Shown here piece by piece: positions 1 to 6,305 of a stretch of 9,636 nucleotides of DNA. Within the stretch, counting starts at the first letter, position 1. Each line of letters begins with the position of its first letter. A program made the position numbers and the translations under genes. The notes beneath the pieces were generated by a model. That model did no database searches. It saw nothing but the letters and a program-made list of their open reading frames with translations, and was not told the origin of the DNA. This stretch comes from Acholeplasmataceae bacterium (GTDB taxonomy: Bacteria > Bacillota_I > Bacilli_A > Acholeplasmatales > Acholeplasmataceae), in contig JAFGTI010000056.1 of assembly GCA_016934175.1 (NCBI GenBank), forward strand, positions 1 through 9,636, given 5' to 3'.

Positions 1-126
1 AAGACCATCTTGATTCCAAAAGATAACGTTAAAGATATTGAAGATATACCACAAGAAGTTAGAGATGCACTTAAGATCATCCCTGTTGAAAATGTGACCG
101 ATGTCTTCCAATATGTTCTAAAATAG
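1..126 (+). CDS. lon: Lon ATP-dependent protease, C-terminal end (partial)
   Basis: Reading frame 1 is open from the window edge to a TAG at 124-126 and gives the last 41 residues of a protein. The tail begins KTILIPKDN and continues with DIEDIPQEVRD and then IIPVENVTDVF. This matches the end of the Lon proteolytic domain, where Bacillus and E. coli Lon read K(T/R)VLIP..N..DLE(D/E)IP and then a short helix. Lon is a cytosolic AAA+ serine protease that degrades misfolded and regulatory proteins. The catalytic Ser-Lys dyad and the ATPase domain lie upstream of the window and cannot be checked. The neighbour engB supports the call, because lon-engB (ysxC) is a conserved pair in Firmicutes. A strong hairpin terminator follows 11 bases after the stop. 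Confidence 0.88.
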   Translation, partial: KTILIPKDNVKDIEDIPQEVRDALKIIPVENVTDVFQYVLK

Positions 127-134
127 TTTATAAT
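106..134 (+). promoter_or_regulatory. Candidate engB-degV promoter overlapping the lon 3' end
   Basis: A perfect TATAAT lies at 129-134. Seventeen bases upstream, TTCCAA (106-111) is a weak -35 match (3 of 6). The start point would fall near 140-142, inside the 5' arm of the lon terminator, so the new transcript would not carry a full terminator stem. There is no other room for a promoter between the terminator and engB. The -10 is seen directly; its function is inference. Confidence 0.5.
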
Positions 135-137
135 AAG

Positions 138-160
138 AGTAGTCTTCGGACTACTTTTTT
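138..160 (+). terminator. Rho-independent terminator of lon
   Basis: A perfect 7-bp stem, AGTAGTC (138-144) with GACTACT (149-155), is closed by a TTCG tetraloop on a C-G pair. The T run is 155-160. The stem can extend outward by G-T and A-T pairs. The UUCG loop on C-G is an especially stable form. It ends lon transcription just 10 bases before the annotated engB ATG. Confidence 0.85.
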
Positions 161-165
161 CATGT

Positions 166-182
166 AAAGGATGAATAAATTG
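166..182 (+). promoter_or_regulatory. Ribosome binding site that questions the engB start
   Basis: AAAGGATG (166-173) is a partial match to AAAGGAGG. It overlaps the ATG at 171, so that ATG has no usable spacer. The TTG at 180-182 in the same frame has a normal 8-9 base spacing. The true start may therefore be the TTG. Confidence 0.45.
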
Positions 183-758
183 ATAAAAACAGCAGAATAC
201 ATTAAAGGCTTAACTGATTTGAAGGATGAACCCGAAGCAAAACCTCAGATCTTACTTTTAGGAAGATCTAATGTGGGTAAGAGTTCATTTATCAATAGTT
301 TAACGAATCGTAAAAATTTAGCACGTATTTCTAATACTCCAGGAAAGACATTAATCCTGAATTTTTATCTATTGAATGATACTTTTTATTTAGTGGATGC
401 TCCAGGTTACGGATATGCGAAAAGATCTAAATCGATGCAAGATGAATTTGTGATCATCTTGGAAAATTATTTATTACACTCAAGAAATTTAAAGTTTGTT
501 TGTCTACTCATTGATTTTAAAGTAGGACCTACAAAAGATGATCTTGCAACTTATGAATTCTTAAAATCATTACATAAAGATATCGTTATTGTTGCTACTA
601 AAAAAGATAAGATTAATAAGACCTTACAAAAGAAACAAGAAAAAGTAATTAGAGAAATCTTAGGTGATCCTAAAGTTTTGATTGCTATTTCAAATCAAAC
701 GAAGGAAAATATCAAAGTTGTTTCTGATTTATTTGAATCAATGGTTGAGGAGAATTAA
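171..758 (+). CDS. engB: EngB/YsxC/YihA family ribosome-assembly GTPase
   Basis: Encodes a 195-residue TrmE-Era-EngA-EngB superfamily GTPase, the usual length of the family, in which the protein is required for late assembly of the 50S subunit. The G1 P-loop is GRSNVGKSS (residues 31-39), followed by the family signature NRKNLARISNTPGKT, in which the G2 Thr lies. G3 is DAPGYGYAK, G4 is ATKKDK, and a G5-like SNQTK corresponds to SSETK in B. subtilis YsxC. Start choice is open: AAAGG (166-170) touches the ATG at 171, leaving no spacer, whereas the in-frame TTG at 180 sits 9 bases downstream and would give 192 residues beginning M-IKTAEYIKGL. A stop at 165-167 rules out any upstream start. It lies between lon and a DegV-family gene that starts right after its stop codon, so the two are probably co-transcribed. 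Confidence 0.95.
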   Translation: MNKLIKTAEYIKGLTDLKDEPEAKPQILLLGRSNVGKSSFINSLTNRKNLARISNTPGKTLILNFYLLNDTFYLVDAPGYGYAKRSKSMQDEFVIILENYLLHSRNLKFVCLLIDFKVGPTKDDLATYEFLKSLHKDIVIVATKKDKINKTLQKKQEKVIREILGDPKVLIAISNQTKENIKVVSDLFESMVEEN

Positions 759-1607
759 ATGAAAAAGATTGCAATCCTGACGGATTCTACTGCGGATTTG
801 TCTCAGGACTTCAGGGAAGAGCATGATATTTATTCAATTCCTCATTATGTTAGATTTGAATATGAAATCTATCAAGATGGTATTAATTTAGTTCCTGATG
901 ACCTCTATCCGTTGATTAGACAAAAAAGAAAATTGCCAAAAACTTCACCAGCAACTCATGAAGATTATATTAGTTTTTTTGAGCGCTTTTTAGAGCTTGG
1001 ATATGATGTTTTATTTATTGGGATTGGTTCTAAATTTTCAACAGCTATTGAAAATGTCAATTTGGCAAAAGAAGAAGTTGAATCAAAACGTGTCTATTTA
1101 GTTGATTCTGAAAATATATCTTCAGGAATTGGCATTTTAGTTTATAAAGCGATGCTGATGAGAAAACAAAATTACGGTATAAAAAATATCCATCAAACGA
1201 TTTTGAAATTAGTACCTAAAGTCAGATCTATGTTTGCTTTAAAGAACCCTTCTTTTCTTGTAAAAGGTGGAAGATTAGGTAGGTCAATCAGGATGATTGA
1301 AACCTATATGGGCTTAAAGCCTATCATTCGTGTTAAAGATGGAAAACTTGAAATGTTTAAACATCCATTTGGTAATATGCGTCACGCTATGCGGGTCATG
1401 TTAAAAAGTTTATATTCTAGTGCTCAAAATTTATCTTTAAATACTGTGATGATTACGCATAGTTTAGCGAATAGACAAGCACTTTTTATGATCGCTCAAA
1501 TCAAGAAAAACTTACCGGATATTGAAATCATTGAAAATAGAGCAGGCTGTGTAATTGCCACACATTGTGGTTCAGGTGCAATTGGCATTACTTATATGCT
1601 TAAATGA
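759..1607 (+). CDS. DegV family protein, FakB-type fatty-acid-binding protein
   Basis: A 282-residue protein of the two-domain DegV fold. It starts with the family hallmark ILTDSTADL (residues 6-14). It then has KTSPAT (61-66), the GSKFSTAIENV segment around Ser91 (usually SSxLSGTYQSA), VDSENISSG (115-123), the FLVKGGRLG turn (166-174) and a C-terminal THCGSGAIGI (268-277), which corresponds to H.GPGalG. DegV proteins such as FakB bind a fatty acid in a buried tunnel and present its carboxylate to the kinase FakA for phosphorylation, which feeds exogenous fatty acids into phospholipid synthesis. The Thr/Ser of TSP, Ser91, Arg172 and His269 are the likely head-group contacts, judged by motif. 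No fakA is in the window. The ATG follows the engB stop directly, with TGAGGAG (746-752) six bases upstream inside engB. No terminator of its own follows. FakB role likely, ligand unknown. Confidence 0.9.
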   Translation: MKKIAILTDSTADLSQDFREEHDIYSIPHYVRFEYEIYQDGINLVPDDLYPLIRQKRKLPKTSPATHEDYISFFERFLELGYDVLFIGIGSKFSTAIENVNLAKEEVESKRVYLVDSENISSGIGILVYKAMLMRKQNYGIKNIHQTILKLVPKVRSMFALKNPSFLVKGGRLGRSIRMIETYMGLKPIIRVKDGKLEMFKHPFGNMRHAMRVMLKSLYSSAQNLSLNTVMITHSLANRQALFMIAQIKKNLPDIEIIENRAGCVIATHCGSGAIGITYMLK

Positions 1608-1619
1608 GTTAATCACTGC

Positions 1620-1648
1620 TTTACAATCATCAGTTGTTGTGATAATAT
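1620..1648 (+). promoter_or_regulatory. Promoter of the valine T-box / valS operon
   Basis: TTTACA (1620-1625, 5 of 6 to the -35 consensus) and TAATAT (1643-1648) are separated by exactly 17 bases. Transcription would start near 1655, just ahead of the T-box stem I sequence. Confidence 0.72.
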
Positions 1649-1654
1649 GATAGT

Positions 1655-1883
1655 AGATGTGATGAAGAGGAAGAGTAATAAATTGTTAGATGCTAGAGAC
1701 AGATTGTTTGGTGAAAAATCTGACTGACATTTATGAACGTCACCTTGGAGCAAAAGAGATGAACTTTAGTAATTTCTTTCGTTTGTCCGCGTTAAGGATT
1801 TTAAAGTGCTAGAGATCTCTCTAGAACTAAGGTGGTACCGCGAATTTTCGTCCTTAGATTTTTCTAAGGACTTTTATTTTTAT
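1655..1883 (+). promoter_or_regulatory. T-box leader with valine specifier (GUC)
   Basis: This leader fills the gap between the DegV gene and the acetyltransferase. The specifier loop has AGTA (1674-1677) facing GAAC (1735-1738), then GTC at 1739-1741, a Val codon, followed by the usual purine. The stem I tip is CAGATT/AATCTG (1700-1705/1717-1722) around a GGTGAAA loop. Further elements are a stem at 1753-1760/1772-1779 and stem III CTAGAGA/TCTCTAG (1809-1815/1818-1824). The T-box proper is AAGGTGGTACCGCG (1829-1842). The antiterminator pairs CTAAGG (1827-1832) with CCTTAG (1852-1857), and leaves a 7-base bulge TGGTACC (1833-1839). The T of TGGT would pair with discriminator A73 of tRNA-Val. 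Known mechanism: uncharged tRNA stabilises the antiterminator and lets transcription continue. The codon reading and the downstream valS agree independently. Confidence 0.95.
1850..1883 (+). terminator. T-box regulated terminator upstream of the valS operon
   Basis: GTCCTTAG (1850-1857) pairs perfectly with CTAAGGAC (1864-1871) around ATTTTT, followed by a T-rich tail from 1872. The 5' arm is shared with the antiterminator, so the two structures exclude each other. Because no terminator follows the upstream DegV gene, this one may also end engB-degV transcripts. Confidence 0.9.
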
Positions 1884-1895
1884 AAAGAGGTGTCT

Positions 1896-2432
1896 ATGAA
1901 AACATTAGTAACGAAAAGACTTATTTTACGTGAATTAAAGTTTACGGATTTAATTGGTTTATTCACGTACGCAAGAAAACCAAATATCGGCCCCAGTGCA
2001 GGATGGAAACCTCATGATACGATTGAAGAAACTGCCGCTATTTTAAGAATGCTTATTAATGAAGGGGAAGTCTGGGCAGTCACTTTGAAAGAAAAAGATG
2101 AGATTATTGGAACGATTGGACTTCATGTCAGAAATTTTGAGAATGCGTTAGCTAATCAAAAAGAAATAGGGTATGTCCTAGATGATACTTATTGGGGTAG
2201 AGGGTTGATGCCAGAAGCGGTATCAGCTGTCTTAGATTATGCTTTTAGAGAAGTCGAGCTTGACCGCGTCCTTTGTGGTCACGTCATTAATAATTTTCAA
2301 TCGAAACGCGTCATTGAAAAAACAGGATTTCATCCGACACATCAAGAAAAAAGAGATCATTATGACCATACGAAAGTAGAGATACAGATGTATGAACTGA
2401 CAAAAGTTGAATATTTGAAGGGAGAGAGATGA
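1896..2432 (+). CDS. GNAT family N-acetyltransferase (RimJ/RimL-like)
   Basis: A 178-residue acetyltransferase. It begins with the RimJ/RimL-style strand LVTKRLILRELKFTDL (residues 4-19). Motif A is IGYVLDDTYWGRGLMPEAVSA (91-111), with the acetyl-CoA pyrophosphate loop WGRGLM, and motif B is NNFQSKRVIEKTGF (132-145), where N-x-x-S and the kTGF turn are typical. The family transfers acetyl from acetyl-CoA to an amine, often the N-terminus of a ribosomal protein, but also to small molecules or aminoacyl groups; the substrate here is not visible. The start at ATG 1896 is set by AAAGAGG (1884-1890). The frame stays open back to a GTG at 1806, but that stretch is the T-box RNA. It is the first gene after the valine T-box and its TGA overlaps the valS start, so it should be induced with valS under valine starvation. 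Confidence 0.88.
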   Translation: MKTLVTKRLILRELKFTDLIGLFTYARKPNIGPSAGWKPHDTIEETAAILRMLINEGEVWAVTLKEKDEIIGTIGLHVRNFENALANQKEIGYVLDDTYWGRGLMPEAVSAVLDYAFREVELDRVLCGHVINNFQSKRVIEKTGFHPTHQEKRDHYDHTKVEIQMYELTKVEYLKGER

Positions 2433-5002
2433 TGAATCAATTAAAACCAAAATATAATTTTAAAGAAGTTGAAGAGAATCGTTATCAAACCTGGTTAGAA
2501 AAAGGTTATTTTAAATCAGGGAACTTAAATAAAGAGCCTTTTTGTATCGTGATTCCACCCCCAAATGTAACAGGTAAACTTCATTTAGGTCATGCTTGGG
2601 ATAATACGCTTCAAGATATTATTATCAGAAGAAAAAGAATGCAAGGTTACGATGCCTTATTTTTACCTGGAATGGACCATGCAGGTATCGCGACTCAAGC
2701 TAAAGTTGATGAACGTTTAAAGTTTCAAGGTGTATCTAGATATGATCTCGGAAGAGAAAAGTTCTTAGAACAAGCGTGGGCATGGAAAGATGAATATGCA
2801 TCGCATATTAAAAAGCAATGGGCAGCTTTAGGAAATTCTCTTGATTATTCAAAAGAAAGATTTACATTAGATGATGCCCTTAATAAGGCTGTTACAAAGG
2901 TATTTATAGAACTATATGAAAAGGGATATATCTATAGAGGAAATAGAATCATTAATTGGGATGTTGAAGCGAAGACTGCTTTATCCAATATAGAAGTTGA
3001 GCATTTTGAAACACAAGGTAAACTTTATTATTTTAAATATCCATTTACTGATGGCACAGGTCATCTAGTGATTGCTACCACACGTCCAGAGACGATGTTT
3101 GCCGATCAAGCCTTGATGGTACATCCTAAAGATAAGAGATATCAAAAAGTTGTAGGAAAAAAGGTTTATATTCCAGGAACCAAAGTATCCATTCCAGTCA
3201 TTAAAGATGATTATGTAGATATGGAATTTGGTAGTGGTGTTGTTAAAGTGACTCCTGCACATGATGTAAATGACTTTGAAGTCGGTAAAAGACATCATTT
3301 AAAGATGCCATTATGTATGGAAGAAGATGGCAAGATGAATGCTATGGCTTTTCAATATGGTGGGATGGAAAGATTTGAATGTAGAAAGCTTTTAGTTGAA
3401 GATCTAGAAAAGTTAGATCTCGTTGATAAAATTGAAGATTATACAAATAATTTAGGTTTCAGTGAACGTACTGGTGTTGTTGTAGAACCTAGATTATCTT
3501 TACAATGGTTCGTTAAGATGGATAAACTATCTCAACAGGCTTTAGCAACAAAGTCTGAGTTTGTTCCATCAAGATTTAAGAAGATCTTTGCTAATTGGAT
3601 GAATGACACATTAGACTGGTGTATTTCTAGACAATTATGGTGGGGACATAGAATTCCCGCTTGGTATAAAGATGAAAAAGTTAAAGTTCAAATTGAATCA
3701 CCTGGAGATGATTGGAAACAAGATGAAGATGTCTTAGACACTTGGTTTTCATCTGCTTTATGGCCTTTTAGTACATTAGGTTGGCCAGAAATCACTGAAG
3801 ACTACCAAAGATATTATCCAACCAACGTTTTAGTAACCGGCTATGATATTATCTTCTTTTGGGTTGCTCGAATGATCTTTCAAGGATTAGAGTTTACTCA
3901 TAAAGATCCATTTGATACGGTTTTAATTCACGGACTTATCCGTGATAAGGAAGGTCGTAAAATGAGTAAATCTTTAGGTAATGGTGTCGATCCTATGGAT
4001 GTGATTCATGAATATGGTGTGGATGCATTACGTTACTTTTTAACAACAAATTCTGCTCCAGGTGCTGACTTAAGATACGAAGAAGAAAAAGTTGAATCTA
4101 GTTGGAATTTTATCAATAAATTATGGAATATCACACGTTTTATCACGATGAATATCGATGATAATAATATTGAAATCAAAGAAGGATTAACACTTTCTGA
4201 TGAATGGATTTTATCAAGATTAAATCAAGTCATTATTGAAGCAGACATGTATTATGATAAATTTGAATTTGGTGAAGCTTCAAGAGCACTTTATAATTTC
4301 ATTTGGGATGAATTTGCTAGTTGGTATGTTGAATTTGCTAAACTAGCACTTCAAAACCCAGAAACAAAAACAAATACGCAAGCTATTTTAATCCATGTTT
4401 TAAAAGCTGTTTTAAAGATGTTGCATCCATTCATTCCTTTTGTTACTGAAAAGTTATTCTTAGAAATCAGTGATGAACCATCGATTATGATTAGTGACTG
4501 GCCTGTAGCCAGTGAGATTAATCTAGAATCCATTGAATACTTTAAAGAGTTAATGGATACGATTACTAAAGTACGCAACTTAAGAAGTGAAAATAATGTG
4601 GTTCCATCAAAACCTTTGAACTTTCATTTGGTAATTGAAGATGCGACATGGTTTAACATAATGAATCAACAAGAGATTTATTTCACGAAATTTTTAAATG
4701 CTCAAAATTTAGTGATTGAACAAAAACTATCAACTGATGATGAAACGATATTACTTGTGGGTTCTAAAGTCTTGATTTACGTGTTGAAGTCTGGAATGAT
4801 TGATCCAGAAAAAGAAAAAGAAGCATTACTTAAACAAAAACAGATTTTAGCATCTGAAATAAAAAGAAGCGAATCATTGCTTAATAATCCAAAATTCGTC
4901 TCTAAAGCACCAAAAGAAAAACTTGATTTAGAAAAAGAGAAATATGAATCTTATCAAAAACAATATGAAATTGTGGTTGAGAAATTAAAAACTGATGTTT
5001 AA
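2429..5002 (+). CDS. valS: Valyl-tRNA synthetase
   Basis: An 857-residue class I synthetase, close to the family's usual 870-950, that attaches valine to tRNA-Val in the cytosol. The HIGH motif is PPPNVTGKLHLGHA (residues 43-56). The CP1 editing domain, which removes misacylated threonine, carries IATTRPETMFADQALMVHP and VKVTPAHDVNDFEVGKRH. It is followed by WCISRQLWWGHRIPAWY, DEDVLDTWFSSALWPFSTLGWP and the KMSKS loop (511-515). The C-terminus ends in the Lys/Glu-rich coiled coil typical of ValRS (about residues 790-855). Two ATGs adjoin: 2429 overlaps the upstream TGA, while 2432 has the better spacing (7 bases) from AAGGGAG (2418-2424), so the protein may be 856 residues. It is controlled by the valine T-box upstream and overlaps folC by 8 bases, the same pair as in Bacillus. 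All signature motifs are intact. Confidence 0.98.
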   Translation: MMNQLKPKYNFKEVEENRYQTWLEKGYFKSGNLNKEPFCIVIPPPNVTGKLHLGHAWDNTLQDIIIRRKRMQGYDALFLPGMDHAGIATQAKVDERLKFQGVSRYDLGREKFLEQAWAWKDEYASHIKKQWAALGNSLDYSKERFTLDDALNKAVTKVFIELYEKGYIYRGNRIINWDVEAKTALSNIEVEHFETQGKLYYFKYPFTDGTGHLVIATTRPETMFADQALMVHPKDKRYQKVVGKKVYIPGTKVSIPVIKDDYVDMEFGSGVVKVTPAHDVNDFEVGKRHHLKMPLCMEEDGKMNAMAFQYGGMERFECRKLLVEDLEKLDLVDKIEDYTNNLGFSERTGVVVEPRLSLQWFVKMDKLSQQALATKSEFVPSRFKKIFANWMNDTLDWCISRQLWWGHRIPAWYKDEKVKVQIESPGDDWKQDEDVLDTWFSSALWPFSTLGWPEITEDYQRYYPTNVLVTGYDIIFFWVARMIFQGLEFTHKDPFDTVLIHGLIRDKEGRKMSKSLGNGVDPMDVIHEYGVDALRYFLTTNSAPGADLRYEEEKVESSWNFINKLWNITRFITMNIDDNNIEIKEGLTLSDEWILSRLNQVIIEADMYYDKFEFGEASRALYNFIWDEFASWYVEFAKLALQNPETKTNTQAILIHVLKAVLKMLHPFIPFVTEKLFLEISDEPSIMISDWPVASEINLESIEYFKELMDTITKVRNLRSENNVVPSKPLNFHLVIEDATWFNIMNQQEIYFTKFLNAQNLVIEQKLSTDDETILLVGSKVLIYVLKSGMIDPEKEKEALLKQKQILASEIKRSESLLNNPKFVSKAPKEKLDLEKEKYESYQKQYEIVVEKLKTDV

Positions 5003-6227
5003 TCATTTAGGTGAAGCGATTCAATGGATTGAGACACAAGTAAAATTTAAACCTAAAACAGATCTCATTCGTTTGAATCAAGCTTACGCACTTTTAAATC
5101 TTGATTTGAGTCACACAAAAAAGATCCATGTTGCCGGAACTAACGGCAAAGGATCTGTTTGTGCATATCTATCACGTATTTTAATTGAAGCAGGTTATAA
5201 AGTAGGGACTTATACTTCTCCATATTTACTAAAATTTAATGAACGTATTCGCTATCAATTTGAAGATATGAGCGATGATGATCTACTAATTTTAATTGAA
5301 GAAATCTATAAATTTAATCAACGATTCATTGAAACTCATGGGGAATCACTTTCTTTCTTTGAACTAATTACTTTGATGAGTTTAATTTACTTTGATAAGA
5401 AAAAAGTTGAGGTGATGATCATGGAAGTAGGTTTAGGTGGATTACTCGATGCCACAAATATTCTTAATTATGATGTATCAATTATTACTTCAATTGGTTT
5501 TGATCACATGAAGCAACTCGGAAACACATTAGAATCCATTGCTTATAATAAATTAGGCATATTAAAACCAGGAAATCATTTAATTACATCTGTTGATCCA
5601 TCAATGCATCATTATTTTAGAGATTATTTGTTAAATCGTTCTGTTTCAGCAGAGTTTTATACATCTGATGATGTGATAAAGATAAGTGATATACCGTTAG
5701 TCTTTATAGTTAACAAAGAACGCTATGAACTTTCTTTAATTGGCGAATATCAATTACTTAATGCTTTGGTTTCAATTAAAGCAATCCATTATTTATTTCC
5801 TAATATCAAAGAAGAGACTATACAAAAAGGATTAATAACCACGAAATGGCTTGGAAGATTAGAAGAAATTGAAAAAGGGATATATATAGATGGTGGACAT
5901 AATACGCATGCCATGGAAGCACTTAAACAAAGTGCTTTGAAAACATTCAAAGGGAAAAAAATTTGGATTCTATTTAGTGCTTTGGGAGATAAAGATATCA
6001 CAGGTATGATAGAGATCTTAAAAACTTTTAGTGATCATATCTTTTTAACCGAGTTTCCTGATTCAAGATTCCAAGCACTTCCTTCATTCGATGATGATAA
6101 AATAAGTTTAGTTAAAGAACCCATTCAAGCGATTAAAGATTTACAACAACAAATGGATGAATCAACAGTTCTCATGATTACAGGATCACTTCATTTTGCT
6201 GGATATATCAAAAATAATTACAAATAA
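4995..6227 (+). CDS. folC: Folylpolyglutamate synthase / dihydrofolate synthase (Mur ligase family)
   Basis: A 410-residue ATP-dependent ligase that adds glutamate to folates (and, in bifunctional members, to dihydropteroate), keeping folate cofactors in the cell. The P-loop is HVAGTNGKGSVCAYLSRIL (residues 45-63). Next come YTSPYLLKFNERI (73-85), SFFELITLMSLIYF, MEVGLGGLLDATN (143-155), ITSIGFDHMKQLG (164-176) and IAYNKLGILKP (182-192), where Lys186 is the expected carbamylated lysine. The C-terminal domain has GRLE and IDGGHNTHA (298-306), where most members read DGAHNP, then SALGDKD. The ATG lies within the last codons of valS (8-base overlap), with only a weak ribosome site (TTGAGA) upstream, so translational coupling is likely. 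It is the last gene of the valine T-box operon. Whether it also has dihydrofolate synthase activity cannot be told from sequence. Confidence 0.95.
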   Translation: MFNHLGEAIQWIETQVKFKPKTDLIRLNQAYALLNLDLSHTKKIHVAGTNGKGSVCAYLSRILIEAGYKVGTYTSPYLLKFNERIRYQFEDMSDDDLLILIEEIYKFNQRFIETHGESLSFFELITLMSLIYFDKKKVEVMIMEVGLGGLLDATNILNYDVSIITSIGFDHMKQLGNTLESIAYNKLGILKPGNHLITSVDPSMHHYFRDYLLNRSVSAEFYTSDDVIKISDIPLVFIVNKERYELSLIGEYQLLNALVSIKAIHYLFPNIKEETIQKGLITTKWLGRLEEIEKGIYIDGGHNTHAMEALKQSALKTFKGKKIWILFSALGDKDITGMIEILKTFSDHIFLTEFPDSRFQALPSFDDDKISLVKEPIQAIKDLQQQMDESTVLMITGSLHFAGYIKNNYK

Positions 6228-6250
6228 AAGATCTCTTGAGGTCTTTTTTT
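6227..6250 (+). terminator. Rho-independent terminator after folC
   Basis: AAAGATCTC (6227-6235) pairs with GAGGTCTTT (6238-6246), 9 pairs with one G-T, and is followed by a T run to 6250. The stem begins on the last base of the folC stop codon. It closes the acetyltransferase-valS-folC operon. Confidence 0.87.
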
Positions 6251-6254
6251 GTAC

Positions 6255-6283
6255 TTAACAAGTTTTGTGTTTGGGTGTAGAAT
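6255..6283 (+). promoter_or_regulatory. Promoter of the alpha/beta hydrolase gene
   Basis: TTAACA (6255-6260) and TAGAAT (6278-6283) are spaced by 17 bases, each 5 of 6 to consensus. The predicted start near 6290 leaves a short leader that holds a strong ribosome site, GAGGAGGGA (6292-6300), five bases from the ATG. Confidence 0.65.
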
Positions 6284-6305
6284 GTACTTATGAGGAGGGA
6301 AATAT

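Noticed and set aside
1806..1895. Extension of the acetyltransferase frame upstream to a GTG at 1806
   Set aside because: This stretch is stem III, antiterminator and terminator of the valine T-box. The 30 extra residues have no family match, and AAAGAGG places the start at ATG 1896.
2232..2450. Minus-strand open frames inside the acetyltransferase, valS and folC genes (also 3065-3298, 4351-4578, 5789-6001)
   Set aside because: Each is 70-77 codons, lies fully opposite a well-supported gene, has no recognisable motif and no own expression signals.
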